Positions 20,096 to 32,241 of a stretch of 64,000 nucleotides of DNA are shown here, piece after piece (positions within the stretch are counted from its first letter, which is position 1; every line of letters begins with the position of its first letter). The notes below the pieces were generated by a model. It had not been told where the DNA came from. It saw only the letters and a list, made by a program, of their open reading frames with translations, and did no database searches. A program made the translations under genes and the position numbers. The stretch lies in NCBI GenBank assembly GCA_037447655.1, contig JBBHKE010002008.1:83194-147193 (forward strand), in the 5' to 3' direction. The stretch comes from Zygnema cylindricum (Eukaryota; Streptophyta; Zygnematophyceae; Zygnematales; Zygnemataceae).

Positions 20096-21132
20096 TGAAA
20101 TTTTATGTCCTCTATTAGACTACAGAATATATGAAGCCTCTATATAGTTTTTAGCCAACCCATTTCAAGCAACAACCATTGCTGCCCAAGAAGGCAAACT
20201 GACAATTTGACTGCACCCCTGTGCAGCATGGACTCCCTTGAGTTTGTAGCAAAAAGAATCATTGAAAACAAACAACCAGCCGATAAGTTATGGGGTGGCA
20301 AAGATGCCTATTTTATACAAACCCCTAAGGGGAGAGGTGACTGTATCTAAAAACAATAAGTCCTGATTCCCTCTAATAAATCCTATCTACTGAAGTACAG
20401 ACCAATTATATTGCTATACCATACCAAAAAGTACTGCTACCGGTGTACCTTTTGTACTACAAATATACGATAAGGCTATTACGTGGACGCGTGCCCTCTT
20501 TTTACTCGTCGATAGGTTCCTCGGAATTCGCGCGACCAAATATGATCTCTCCACGTGGTGTCAGGTCATGCCATGTCACAAAAAGCCAAAGTGACCACTC
20601 CGAGATTTCGGCGATGATGTGCGCCGTTGGATATGAACCGAAATGCAATCTTAGCCGTTATAAATACTTGCGCAATATTCGTTTTGCTGTCGAAACACAA
20701 TGCGTGGTATCCGTTTCGAAATAGTATCTTACGTCGTACTTTACAAAATTGTATCTATGCATGCTGTATACAGTTTCACTTAAATGAATTTGTTCACTCC
20801 TAAATAAATATATATCTATCACACCCTATAGCATTTAGCATTGGTCCTAGTCTAATAGGATTAAGCTAACCGCTACCGGCCAACTTGACGGACGGCAGGT
20901 ACCGAGATCAAATCTTGGGACCGTCTAGTATCTTTTTATTAACCTACTAAAAATAACTGCCTACTGAACTAAGGCAGCCATGGTTCAACCACCCTCTCTA
21001 TCCTTCAATAACTACAACAGGTATGGGGGCTAGAGAGAGGAGGTGGAGGCAGGTTGTACATCCTTCACTTTTTCCTTTTATACTAACATGTTTATGCATA
21101 GAAAATACTCTAGAAATCTATTAATTTCAACA
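20096..21132 (-). repeat. 3' LTR of element J
   Basis: On the minus strand it runs from TGTTGAAATT (21132) to the end at 20096. The composite site at 20537-20555 keeps the N9 spacing but reads CAAAT for CCAAT. The T-arm-like hairpin is at about 20888-20930. Confidence 0.92.
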
Positions 21133-21145
21133 CTCCCTTTATTTT

Positions 21146-22680
21146 CTAGTCTAATTTTTACTTCAGTTTTAGTCCACATTTTTTTGTGTAATATTTCAAT
21201 TTAGGAGAGGGCACTAGTTTTGTCATCATATCAGCCACCATTTCCTCATCAGATTTATATATAAGATTCACCATCTTATTCTCAACTTTTTCCCTCACAA
21301 AACTCAATCTTATATCCATATACTTAGCTTTGAAATGATGTTTTGGATAAGCTGCAATTGCAATGGTAGCTTAACTATCACAAAACACTTCGTGCACTCT
21401 TTTCTTCATTTACCCCAGTTCTTGCAACAATGACTTGACCCACATCAGTTCTTTCATAGCAAAACAAGAGGCCATGTAATCAGCCCCCATGGTAGATTGA
21501 GCCAACACCTTTTGTTGCTTACTGCTCCAACAGCAAGCACCTTCCCCCACATACAACACAAACCTAAAAGTGCATCTTCTCATAGGTGTGTCCCCATAAC
21601 TGGCATCACTCCAAGTAGTGATGTCAGTGTGCTCCCCTCCCAAATGCAACCATAACTCTGTGGTTCCCATTAGATATCTCATGACTCTCTTGGTTGCCTC
21701 CTAGTCTCTCTTCCTAGAATCATTAAGACTCCTACTGAGTACTCCAACTGCTTCCGCTATGTCCGGCCTAGTACAGTTCATAAAATAGATCAAACTTCCT
21801 ATGACATGTCTATAAGGGATAGACTTCATAAAATCTCTCTCCTCTGGACTCATTTGATCTTCTAAGATCATCACTCCTTCTTCTACACCCCCATCACTTA
21901 CTTTTTTCAAGTCCATGGAAGTGGTACAACTGTTTGCTTTTTCTATCTGGAATTTCTCAAGCATATTACCTATTGTTTGTTTCTGAGTAAGTCTGATAAT
22001 CTTTTTCCCCTATCTCAATCCATTTTAATCCCCAAAATGTATCTTGCCTCACCTAAATACTTCATATCAAATTTGCTTACAAGATCTTTCTTTAGTCTAT
22101 TAATATTATCCATAGATTTACTCAACACAAGCAGATCATCCACATAAATTGCAATAAAAATGACACCATTCTCATCTTCAATCATATAGATAGAATGGTC
22201 AGAGCTAATCTTTATATATCCTCGACAGGTGAGAAACTCATCTAGTTTCTTGTTCCATTGTCAAGGAGCCTGCTTCAGTCCATATAAGGACTTTATGAGC
22301 CTGCAGACTTTGCTCTCTTCTCCTTCTTCCACAAATCCCTATGGTTGCCTCATGAAAATTTCTTCCTCTAACTCACCATTAAGAAAAGCAGTTTTAATAT
22401 CCATCTGGTGTATTTTCATGTTTTCCGCTGCTGCCCGACTGAGGAGAATCCCTACTCATGGAAACCGAACAACTGGAGCAAAATTCTCCAGATAGTCAAT
22501 CCCCACCTTTTGGGTGAACCTCTTTGCAACCAATCGAGCCTTATATCTCTCAATAGTATTATCAGTGTTTAGTTTTAGTTTAAACATCCATTTATAGCTA
22601 ATTAGTTTTATGTTCGGAGGACAGTGCGCAAGTTCCCAAGTATTTGCTTCCATGATAGAGGCCATCTCATCATTTATGAC
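21146..22680 (-). pseudogene. reverse transcriptase and RNase H of element J
   Basis: Minus-strand pieces carry the W-M-F-K-L-K-L-N block (22560-22600), the Y-V-D-D-L-L-V-L-S catalytic block (about 22110-22150), then RNase H with T-W-S-D-A-S-Y-G-D (about 21600-21625). The gene ends at a TAG (21146-21148) shortly before the purine tract and LTR. Breaks include stops near 21715 and 22015 and a frameshift around 22330. The catalytic aspartates of reverse transcriptase remain, but the frame is not open. Confidence 0.87.
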
Positions 22681-22682
22681 TC

Positions 22683-24030
22683 TTATCTATCTGTTTTCTT
22701 CGGAATGTTTACTGCCTCCGAGTATGAGTGAGGCTCAACTCTGTGAGATAGCTTAGTTACCTTGTGAGCAGCCTGTTTTTCCTGGATCTTTTTGCTGCTC
22801 CTTCTCCCCCTCTCAAACTCCGAAGCTGGGATGGAGGGAAATCTTGGATCTCTTCTTACTGTCTCCTCGACTCCCCTATCCATGGAAGTCGGTTTCGGTC
22901 CCTCCTCTTCTATCTCCTCGAAGTCCATAGGAATATGTGAGGTTTCTGGTGGATTGCTTGTGTCTTGGATCTCCCCTGAATTTGCAATCCCTGTTTCACG
23001 CATGTCTCTTTTGGGGAGGATAGTGTCCTCTTTATCTTTAGATTCAAATATGATATCTTTTTCGTATATTTAAAAGGGTCAAATGACTTCCCGTCATCCA
23101 TGACAACTAGGTGTTTGACCAGAATTGTATCTCTCTTTGCTAAGTCATAAACTCTATATCCGTTGAGATCTTCATCATATCCTACAAAGTATCCGGGTTT
23201 TCCCTTAGCATCTAGTTTCCAGTTTTCCTATCCGTGTCAAGACTGTAAACTTGCCTATCGAATACTTTAAGGTGAGAGATATATGGTTTCCTTCCCACCC
23301 ATCTCTCATAAGGTGTCATTCCTTTTATAGCTGAGGTAAGGACTATTTTCTTAATGTAGTTGGTTGAGTTCATGGCCTCTGCCCAAAATCTCTTTCCTAT
23401 TTTCTTATCGGCCAACATACTACATGCACTATCTCCAAGTGTTCGGTTCAACCTATGAGCTACTTTATTTTGTTCCGGGTTATATGGTACGGTTTTCTGG
23501 TGCTGAACTCCCTCATCTCTTAAGTTTTCCTCAAACTAGTTAGAGGTATATTCCACCCCATTATCACTTTTTATCCTCTTCATAGGGGTTCCATGCAACT
23601 TCTCACTCCAAGTTTTAAATTCTTTCAAGTAAGTTGATGTTTCACACTTTGTTTTTAAAAAGTAGACTATAGAGTATATAGACCAGTCATCGCTAATTGT
23701 AAACATAAACCTCTTTCTTCCAACCGAAGGCTTTTTTGTAGGTTCTCAGATATCTGTGTGGACAAGATCTAGTACTTTCTCACCTCTATATGTAGCGGCT
23801 TCGGGAAATGGAAGTTTGTGAGCCTTACCTTGAGCACAGCCACCACAATCATCCATCATTTCATTATCCCCAAACTGAATGCCTTCTACTAACCCAAGCT
23901 TTTTCATTACCCTCAACCTATCAAAATGCACATGCCCTAACCGCTTATGCCAAATCATCAACTTAGGAACACCAACATAGTAAGCATTCTTTTTTTCATT
24001 ACTCACGTTAAGCCTAAACATTCCTTGACT
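22683..24030 (-). pseudogene. integrase and linker of element J
   Basis: The integrase zinc segment (H-K-R-L-G-H-V-H, then C-G-G-C-A-Q-G-K) lies at 23830-23960. The core around the D-N-G and N-G-V motifs is interrupted by stops near 23535 and 23750. The C-terminal part (W-V-G-R-K-P) is at 23260-23300. The acidic/Ser-rich linker to reverse transcriptase occupies 22683-23100. Same domain order as element B, several breaks. Confidence 0.85.
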
Positions 24031-25488
24031 ACCCTTATCTGCCGTGTAGTAAACTTCATCCCCATACTTAGCTGTGAAGACTCCCTTTCTAGTGAAGGTA
24101 TCAAACTCATTGTCATCTTACACAGACGTAGAGACAAGATTTTTACTCAGCTAAGGAATGTAGAGTATATCTGAGAATGTGAGTATAGAAGTCTTACCCT
24201 CCACTAAGACTTTCGGATCTACCGACCCCACTAGATCTGTAGTACCCACTCTTCCATCCCCATAATTTATCTCTACGGTAGGGATCTTTCTTAGCTTAGT
24301 GAAGAGTTCCTTGTCACGACACATATGCATGGATGCATCGAGTTGATGATCCATCCTTCTTGTGGAGCTTCCCGAATTGCTCTCCAAGGGCACACTTTTG
24401 CCTCCGAGGAATATCCTTCTCCTCCAGACTCTCGTCAAGAAGAAGTTCCCCATCCTCCTCAGAGGACTCGTCCTCGGTTTCTCCTGACACTTTTGTAACC
24501 ACAAGTGCCTTTTTCTTCCCTCCGGAAGAACCCCCTCCACGGTTCTCTTGGAGCCTCAGCTGTGATAGCTTCACACAATCTGCAATAAAGTGTCCCGACT
24601 TTTTGCAATAATGACAAAGACCCTATGGGGGCCTCTGTCCCCCAGAATGATCTTTTTCCCCTCTAAAAGGTTTCTTTGGGTCCTTCCCCCATCGGTCCCC
24701 TCCTGCTGCTAGAGCTTGAATGCTCTTTCCTCCTCTCCTAATCTCTTTTGTGTTTTCCTGTACAAGTATCATCCTGACTACTGTGTTTCATTTCCATGAA
24801 CTAAGAGGCATTCCCTGTACTCGGTACACTATGTTTTCGAACTCATCTGGTAATTTCATGATAAGGGTCTTAACTTTCATTTTCATTGTACCTATCCACC
24901 CGGCACTTTCCATTTCCATATACAAACAATAAAGATCATTGCAGTAATCTAACATCTTTCCTCCTTTGTAAATGTAACTCACTAGCTTTTGCTCAGCCAA
25001 CTAGAGCTCCTAAATAGTACTTGCTCCTTAAACTCCACCAAACTCACCCACAACTCCTCAGCCTTGTAAATTTGAAGGTGAGGGGTTTCCAAAGCTTGAG
25101 TGATGTTCCTTAGAATGAAGTTCTTGGAAGCCATGTTTACATCTTCCCACATTTAAGTATCATTCTCCACGTTCTTGAAGGCCACCGCTCCTGGTGCCGT
25201 GGCAACAGGGGTGAGGGGTGTCTCCTTCCCTTTCCCCTTTTTGGGCACACTGTAGTTCCTATCATATGCCTCCTCCGTGGAAGCAGTCGCTGCTGGAAGA
25301 AACCTTACTCATCCAAATCCTGGCGGATTTCTTGAAGGTGGACGTTTCACTTGTCTTCTGACAATAACCCAGTATCGTTTTTCGCACAAAGCCCCCATCA
25401 TCAAGGCTTTCCAATAGATGAACCCTGGTCCATTGAAGGTGGGCACCCTAGAGGGTGGGTCTATAACCTGAAATCGTGTGTCCTCCAT
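24031..25488 (-). pseudogene. gag and protease of element J
   Basis: The start ATG (25488) is inside the LTR and the frame reads through the altered primer site. The gag body, the zinc knuckle region (about 24560-24625, with a stop nearby) and the Glu/Asp-rich patch are present. A frame change at the start of the protease makes the active-site block S-T-R-R-M-D-H-Q-L-D-A-S-M-H-M-C, so the DSG is not intact. Several stops, for example near 25150 and 25010. Confidence 0.83.
25457..25468 (-). other. Altered primer-binding site of element J
   Basis: The minus strand reads GGTTATAGACCC here, against GGTTATGGGCCC in the other elements: two G-to-A changes. Both fit decay by deamination. Pairing with initiator tRNA-Met would be weakened. 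Confidence 0.75.
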
Positions 25489-26505
25489 TGGACTACAGAA
25501 TACAGGAAGCCTCTAGATAATTTTTAACTAACCAACTTCAAGCCACAACCACTGCTGCCCAAGAAGGCAAAATAACTGTTTGATTGCACCCTTATGCAGC
25601 CAGGACTCCCCTAAGTACGTAGCAAAAAGAATCACTGAAAACGACCAACCAGCCGATAAGTTATGGGGTGGCAAAGATGCCTATTTTATACAAACCCTCA
25701 AGGGGAGAGGTGGCTGTATCTAAAAACACTAAGTCTTGACTCCCTTTAATAACTCCTATTGACCAAAGTACTGACCAATTATATTGCTGTATTGTACCAA
25801 AAAGTACTACTGCCAATGTACCATTTGTACGACAAATGTACGACAAGGCTATTACGTGGACGCGTGCCCTCTTTTTACTCGTCCATAGGTTCCTCGGAAT
25901 TCCCGCGACCAAATAAGATCTCTCCACGTGGCGCCAGGCCATGCCATGTCACAAAAAGCCAAACTGACCACTCAAAGATTTCAGCGATGATGTGCACCGT
26001 TGGATATGAACTGAAATGCAATCTCAACCGTTATAAATACTTGCGCAATATTCGTTTCACTCTGGAAACAAAATGTGTGGTATCCGTTTCGAAATAGTAT
26101 CTTGCTTCGTACTTTACAAAACTGTATCCATACATGGCGTAGAGAGTTTCACTTAAATGAATTCGTTCACTCCTAAATAAATACATATGTATCACACCCT
26201 ATAGCATTTAGCATTGGTCTTAGTCTAATAGGATAAAGCTGACCGCTACTGGCCAACTTGATGGACGGCAGGTACCGGGATCAAATCCTGGGTCGGTCAG
26301 GTATCTTTTAAGTAACCTACTAAAAATAACTGCTAGTTGAACTAAGGCAGCCATGGTTCAACCACCCTCTTTATCCTTCAGTGACTACAACAAGTATGGG
26401 GGCTAGAGAGAGGAGGTGGTGGCAGGTTGTGCGTTCTTTTCTTTTTCCTTTTATACTAACATATTTATACCTATAAAATACTCTACAAATCTATTAATTT
26501 CAACA
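25469..26505 (-). repeat. 5' LTR of element J
   Basis: It has the same ends and length as the 3' LTR. The composite site is at 25910-25928 with CAAAT for CCAAT, shared with the 3' LTR, so this change predates insertion. The right edge is followed by CAAAG. Confidence 0.92.
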
Positions 26506-26510
26506 CAAAG

Positions 26511-26850
26511 TTTACGTGAACGAAATTAAATTTTTGGGGTATTGTTTTTGAAAATTAAGTTTACGTCGCTATTGTTCAAATTGTGCAATTCATTTTTTTC
26601 TGATTGCTACGTATAATTTTTGACTATTGAAAAAATCGCAAAAAATTGCGATGTACTTTTTGTTCGGTAAACTGAACGGTCAATTTACAGAAACAGTATG
26701 GTGTTTTACGGTAAATGTACGGTTTTGTACAAAAAATGTATGGACTTTGACGAAAAGGTACGTTGCACTTTGTAGTACTTTCTGACCTGTGAACTGAACT
26801 CAAATTTTACGGGAAACGTATAGAATTGTAACGAAAATGTACGGACTATG
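26511..26850. other. Non-coding flank between elements J and B
   Basis: AT-rich sequence with repeated words such as TGTACGG and TTTACGG. The same style of sequence continues after element B at 33295, and the duplication CTATG joins the two sides. No gene is seen. Confidence 0.6.
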
Positions 26851-27898
26851 TGTTGAAATTTATAGATTTCTAGAGTATTTTCTAGGTTTAAATATGTTTT
26901 TATATAAGGAAAAAGAAAAGGACGGACAGCCTGCCTCCACCTCCGCTCTCTAGCCCCCATACTTGTTGTAGTCACTGAAGGAAAGAGAGAGAGGTTGATC
27001 CATGGCTGCCTTAGTTCAACAGACAGCTATTTTTAGTAGGTTACTAAAAATATCCTTGACGGACCAGAGATTTGATCCCGGTACCTGCGGTTCGTCAAAT
27101 CGACAGGTAGCGGTCAGCTTTATCCTAATAGACTAGGACCAATGCTAAATGCTATGGTATGTGATAGATATATATTTAGTTCGAAAGGATAAAGTTCATT
27201 TAACTAAAACTGTTTACGGCGAACATATATACAGTTTTATAAAGTACGTCGTACGACGCTAATTCAAAACGGATACCACGCATTTTATTTCTACATCGGA
27301 ACAAATATCGCGCAAGTATTTATTCCGGCCAAGATTACGTTTCGCATATAATCCAACGGCGCACATCATCGCCGAAATCCCGGAGTGGTCACTTTGGCAT
27401 TTAGTGACGTGGCATCACCTGGCGCCACGTGGGGAGACATCATTCGGTCGCGGGAATTCCGAGGAACGTATGGATGAGTGGAAAGTATACAGGCGTCCAC
27501 TTATGGCCTTGTCGTACAGAGGCCGTACAGAAAGTACATCGGCAGTAGTACTTTCTAGTACTATACAGTTTTGTGATTGGTTCGTACAGGCAGTAGATAG
27601 GAGCTGTGAGAGGGAATTAAGAAAAACTAGGACTTAGGAAAATTTAGGTAGATAGTCCTCTCTCTCAGAGAATTTGTATAAATTGGCATCTTTGCCACCC
27701 TATAACTTATCGCATGGTTGGCCGTTTTCAGTGATTCTTTTTTTCTACGGACTCAGGGGAGTCCAGGCTACACAGGGGTGCAGTCAAATTGTCAGTTTGC
27801 CTTCTTGGGAAGCAGTGGTTGTGGCTTAAAGTGGGTTAGTTAAATACTATCTAGAGGCTTCCTGTATTCTGTGGTCCAATGGAGGACACAGAATTGCA
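26851..27898 (+). repeat. 5' LTR of element B
   Basis: It starts TGTTGAAATT and ends GAATTGCA. It holds the T-arm-like hairpin (27056-27098, TTGACGGACC/GGTTCGTCAA), the composite site at 27428-27446 (ATTCG for ATTGG), a second ATTGG near 27569, and a TATA-like TGTATAAATTGG at about 27666. That is followed by the hairpin TGGCA-TCTT-TGCCA. The gag ATG lies at 27879. Confidence 0.95.
27056..27098 (+). other. T-arm-like LTR hairpin of element B
   Basis: The outer stem TTGACGGACC pairs with GGTTCGTCAA (one G-T pair). The inner part GATTTGATCCC resembles a tRNA T-arm or B-box, best read on the minus strand as GGGATCAAATC. The equivalent stems in other families have different sequences but still pair. 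Confidence 0.55.
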
Positions 27899-30800
27899 GG
27901 TTATGGGCCCACCCTCTAGGGTGCCCACCTTCAATGGATCTGGGTTCATCTATTGGGAAGCCATGATGATGGGAGCTTTGTGTGAAAAACGATATTGGGG
28001 TATCGTCAGTGGACAAGTGAAACGTCCACCTTCAGGAACTCCACCAGGATTTGGGGGAGTAAGGTTTCCTGCAACAACGGCTGCCTCGGCGGAGGAGGCA
28101 GATGATGGGGACAGCAGTGTGTCCGAAAAGGGGAAAGGGAAGGAGACACCCCTTACTCCTATTGCCACAGTATCGGGAGCGGCAATCGTGAAGACCGTGG
28201 AGAACGATACTCAAATGTGGGAGGATGTAAACATGGCTGCCAAGAACTTCATTCTGAGGCACCTCACTCAAGGTTTGGCCACTCCTCATCTTCACATTTA
28301 CAAGGCCGTGGAGTTGTGGGTGAGTTTGGTGGAAATTTATAGAGCTGGAACTATTCAGGAGCTCCAGTTGGCTGAGCAAAAGCTATTGAGTTACACTTAC
28401 AAAGGAGGAAAGATGTTAGATTACTGTAATGATCTTTCTTGTTTGTATACAGAAATGGAAAGTGTCGGGTGGATAGGTACAATGAAAATGAAAGTTAACA
28501 CCCTTATCATGAAATTACCAAATGAGTTCGAAAACTTAGTGTACCGAGTACAGGGAATGCCTGATAGTTCATGGAAATGGAACACAGTAGTCAGGATGAT
28601 ACTTGTGCAGGAAAACACAATGGAGATTAGGAGAGGAGGAAAGAGCATTCAAGCTCTAGCAGTAGGAGGGGACCGATGGGGAAAGGACCCGAAGAAACCT
28701 TATAGAGGGGAAAGAGATCATTTAGGGGGACAAAGGCCCCCAAAGGGTCTTTGTCATTATTGCAAAAAGCCGGGGCACTTTATTGCAGATTGTGTCAAGC
28801 TATCAGAGCTGAGGCTCCAAGAGAACCGTGGAGGGGGTTCTTCCGGAGGGAAGAAAAAGGCACTTGTGGTTACAAAGGTGTCAGGAGAAACCGAGGATGA
28901 GTCCTCTGAGGAGGATGGGGAGCTTCTTCTTGACGAGAGTTTGGAGGAGAAGGAGATTCCTCGGAGGCAGAAGTGTGCCCTTGGAGCCATCCGGGAAGCT
29001 CCACAGGAAGGATGGATCATCGACTCAGGTGCATCCATGCATATGTGTCGTGATAAAGAACTCTTCACTAAGTTAAGAAAGATTCCTACTGTAGAGATAG
29101 AGTATGGGGATGGGAGAGTGGTTACTACAGATCTAGTGGGATCAGTAGATCTGAAAGTCTTAGTGGAGGGTAAGACTTCTATACTTACATTCTCAGATGT
29201 ACTTTACATTCCACAGTTGAGTAAAAACCTTGTCTCTACGTCTGTGTTAGATGACAAAGAGTTTGATACCTTCACCAGAAAAGGAGTCTTTACAGCTAAG
29301 TATGGGGATGAAGTTTACTTCACAGCAGATAAGGGTAGCCAAGGAATGTTTAGGCTTAACTTGAGTAATGAAAAGAAGAATGCTTACTATGTTGGTGTTC
29401 CTAAGGTGATGATTTGGCATAAGCGGTTGGGGCATGTACATTTTGATAGGTTAACGGAAATGAAAAAACTTGGGGTAGTAGATGGCATTGAGTTTGGGGA
29501 TAATGAAATGATGGATGATTGTAGTGGTTGTGCTCAAGGTAAGGCTCACAGACTTCCCTTTCCCAAAGCCGCCACATATAGAGGTGAGAAAGTATTAGAT
29601 TTAGTCGACACAGATATTTGGTGGCCTGCAAAAGTACCTTCGGTTGGAGGAAAGAGGTTTATGATGACAATAACTGATGACTGGTCTAGATACTCTAGAG
29701 TCTACTTTCTGAAAACAAAGTCTGAAGCATCAACTTACTTCAAAGAATATAAAGCTTGGAGTGAGAAGTTGCATGAAACCCCCATTAAAAGGATAAGGAG
29801 TGATAATGGGGGGGAATATACCTCTAACGAGTTTGAGGAATATTTGAGAGATGAGGGAGTGCAGCACCAGAAAACTGTACCATATAACCCAGAACAAAAT
29901 GGGGTAGCTGAGAGGTTGAATAGAACACTAGGAGATAGTGCATGTAGTATGTTGGCAGACAAGAAAATAGGAAAGAGATTTTGGGCAGAGGCAATGAACT
30001 GTGCCAACTATATTAAAAATAGAGTCCTTACCTCAGCTGTAAAGGGAGTGACACCTTATGAGAGATGGGTTGGAAGGAAACCAGATATCTCACACCTTAA
30101 AGTATTTGGTAGCGAAGTTTACAGTCTTGACACGGATAGGAAAAACTGGAAACTAGATGCTAAGGGAAAACCTGGATACTTTGTGGGATATGATGAGGAT
30201 GTTAAGGGATATAGAGTCTATGACTTGGCAAAGAAAGATATCATTCTGGTCAAACACTTAGTTGTCATGGATGAAGGGAAGTCATTTAACCCCTTCAAAT
30301 ATACAAAGTAGATTAGGATCAGATTTGAGTCTGAAAGTGAGGAGAACTCGGTCGTTCCCGAAAAAGACATGAGTGAAACTGTGATTACAGATTCAGGGGA
30401 GATCGAAGATATAGGAGACTCACCGGAAACCTCACATACTCCTATGGACTTCGAGGAGATGGAAGAAGCGGGACAAGATACGGTTTTTATGGACAGGGGA
30501 GCCGATGAGACAGTGAGAAGAAATCCAAGACTTCCATCCATTCCAGCTTCGGAGTTTGAGGGAGGAAGGAGGAGCAGCAAAAGGATACAGGAAAAACAAG
30601 CTGCACATAAGGTAACTAAGCTATCTCACCCAGATGAGCCTCAGTCTTACTTAGAGGCAGTGAATAGTCCAGAGAAAGAAAGATGGATTAGAGCCATAAA
30701 TGATGAGATGGCTTCTATCATGGAAGCAAATACTTGGGAACTAGCGGATTGCCCTCCAGACAGAAAACCTATTGGATGTAAATGGATATTTAAACTAAAA

Positions 30801-32228
30801 CTGAACCCAGATAATACAATTGAGAGGTATAAGGCTCGATTGGTAGCAAAGGGGTTCACCCAAAAAGAGGGGATTGACTATGAGGAAACCTTTGCTCCAG
30901 TTGTTCGGTTCCCATCGGTAAGGATTCTCCTCAGTCTGGCCGCAGCGGAAGACATGGAAATTCACCAGATGGATATTAAGACTGCTTTTCTTAATGGTGA
31001 GTTAGAGGAAGAAATTTTTATGAGGCAACCCGATGGGTTTGTGGAAGAAGGAGAAGAGAGCAAAGTGTGCAGGCTCATAAAGTCGTTATATGGACTGAAA
31101 CAGGCTCCCCGACAGTGGAATAAGAAACTTGATGAGTTTCTCACCGATCTGGGATACATCCGGATCAGCTCTGACCATTCTATCTATATGTTTGAAGATG
31201 AGAATGGTGTCATTTTTATTGCAATTTATGTGGATGATCTGCTTGTGTTAAGTAAGTCTTTAGATAATATCAATAGGCTAAAGAAAGATCTTAGGGGCAG
31301 ATTTGATATGAAGGATTTAGGGGAGGCAAAATATATTTTGGGGATCCAAATGGAGAGAGATAGAGGGAAGAAGATTATCAGACTTACTCAGAAAGAAGCA
31401 ATAGGTAATATGCTTGAGAAATTCCAGATGGAAAATGCTAACAGTTGTACCACTCCCATGGACTTGAAAAAAGTAAGTGATGGGAGTGTAGAAGGAGGAG
31501 TGATGATCTTAGACGATCAGATGAGTCTAGAGGAGAGAGAGTTCATGAAGTGTATTCCTTATAGACAGGTCGTAGGAAGCTTAATCTATTTTATGAACTG
31601 TACCAGGCCGGACATAGCGGCAACAGTTGGAGTACTCAGTCCGAGTCTTAATGATCCTAGGAAGAGAGATTGGGAGGCAGCCAAGAGAGTCATGAGATAT
31701 CTGGTGGGAACTAGAGAGTTATGGTTGCATTTGGGAGGGGAGCATACTGATATCACCACTTGGAGTGACGCCAGTTATGGGGATGCACCTATGAGAAGAT
31801 GCACTTCTGGATATGTTTTGTATGTGGGGGAAGGTGCTTGCTGTTGGAGCAGTAAGCAACAAAAGGTGGTTGCTCAGTCTACTATGGAGGCTGAGTATAT
31901 GGCGTCGTGTTCTGCTGTAAAAGAACTAATGTGGGTGAAATCATTGTTACAAGAACTGGGATTTATGAAGGAGGGAGTGCATGAAATCTTTTGCGATAAC
32001 CAAGCTGCAATTCCAATTGCAGCCAATCCAAAACACCATTTCAAAGCAAAACATATGGACATAAGATTAAGCTTCGTAAGAGAAAAAGTTGAAAATAAAA
32101 TTCTAAATCTTGTGTATAGACCTGATGAAGAAATGGTGGCTGACATGATGACCAAACCTGTGCCCTCTCCTAAACTAAAATATTGTCGGGAAAAATGCGG
32201 GTTGAAAGAAAAATTAAAATTAGACTAG
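27879..32228 (+). CDS. gag-pol polyprotein of element B, interrupted by one TAG
   Basis: A single frame of 1450 codons. Gag occupies residues 1-330, with the knuckle C-H-Y-C-K-K-P-G-H-F-I-A-D-C from residue 292. The protease has D-S-G-A-S at residue 382. Integrase has H514 of the zinc segment, C-S-G-C, then D579, D642 and E678 (the D-D-35-E set). Reverse transcriptase has Y-V-D-D at 1117-1120, and RNase H has S-D-A-S-Y at about 1296-1300. The only defect is TAG at 30309-30311 (codon 811) between integrase and reverse transcriptase, where the relative J has a lysine codon, so A-to-T in AAG explains it. The ATG is 20 nt inside the LTR. Later in-frame ATGs (27903, in the primer site) are alternatives. 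Confidence 0.93.
27899..27911 (+). other. Primer-binding site of element B (initiator tRNA-Met half)
   Basis: GGTTATGGGCCCA lies directly after the LTR end and is complementary to the initiator tRNA-Met anticodon arm. It codes for V-M-G-P in the gag frame. Confidence 0.88.
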
Positions 32229-32241
32229 AAAATAAGGGGAG
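32229..32241 (+). other. Polypurine tract of element B
   Basis: AAAATAAGGGGAG immediately precedes the 3' LTR and overlaps no coding sequence, since the pol stop ends at 32228. It is the expected plus-strand primer. Confidence 0.85.

Larger units (their letters stand above)
20096..26505 (-). mobile_element. Element J: copia retrotransposon, minus strand
   Basis: LTRs of equal length (1037 bp) at 20096-21132 and 25469-26505 flank a decayed gag-pol. The target duplication CAAAG is perfect at 20091-20095 and 26506-26510. J belongs to the same family as B: the LTR starts TGTTGAAATT and gag starts M-E-D-T. It is considerably more decayed than B. The whole element is 6410 bp. Confidence 0.93.

Noticed and set aside
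28757-30007. Long antisense frames over element B
   Set aside because: They follow the codon pattern of the sense gag-pol and have Ser/Pro-rich shadow composition.
30309-30311. TAG in element B as programmed readthrough
   Set aside because: Relatives in the window have sense codons at this place, and the following ATTAGG does not match the known CARYYA readthrough context.
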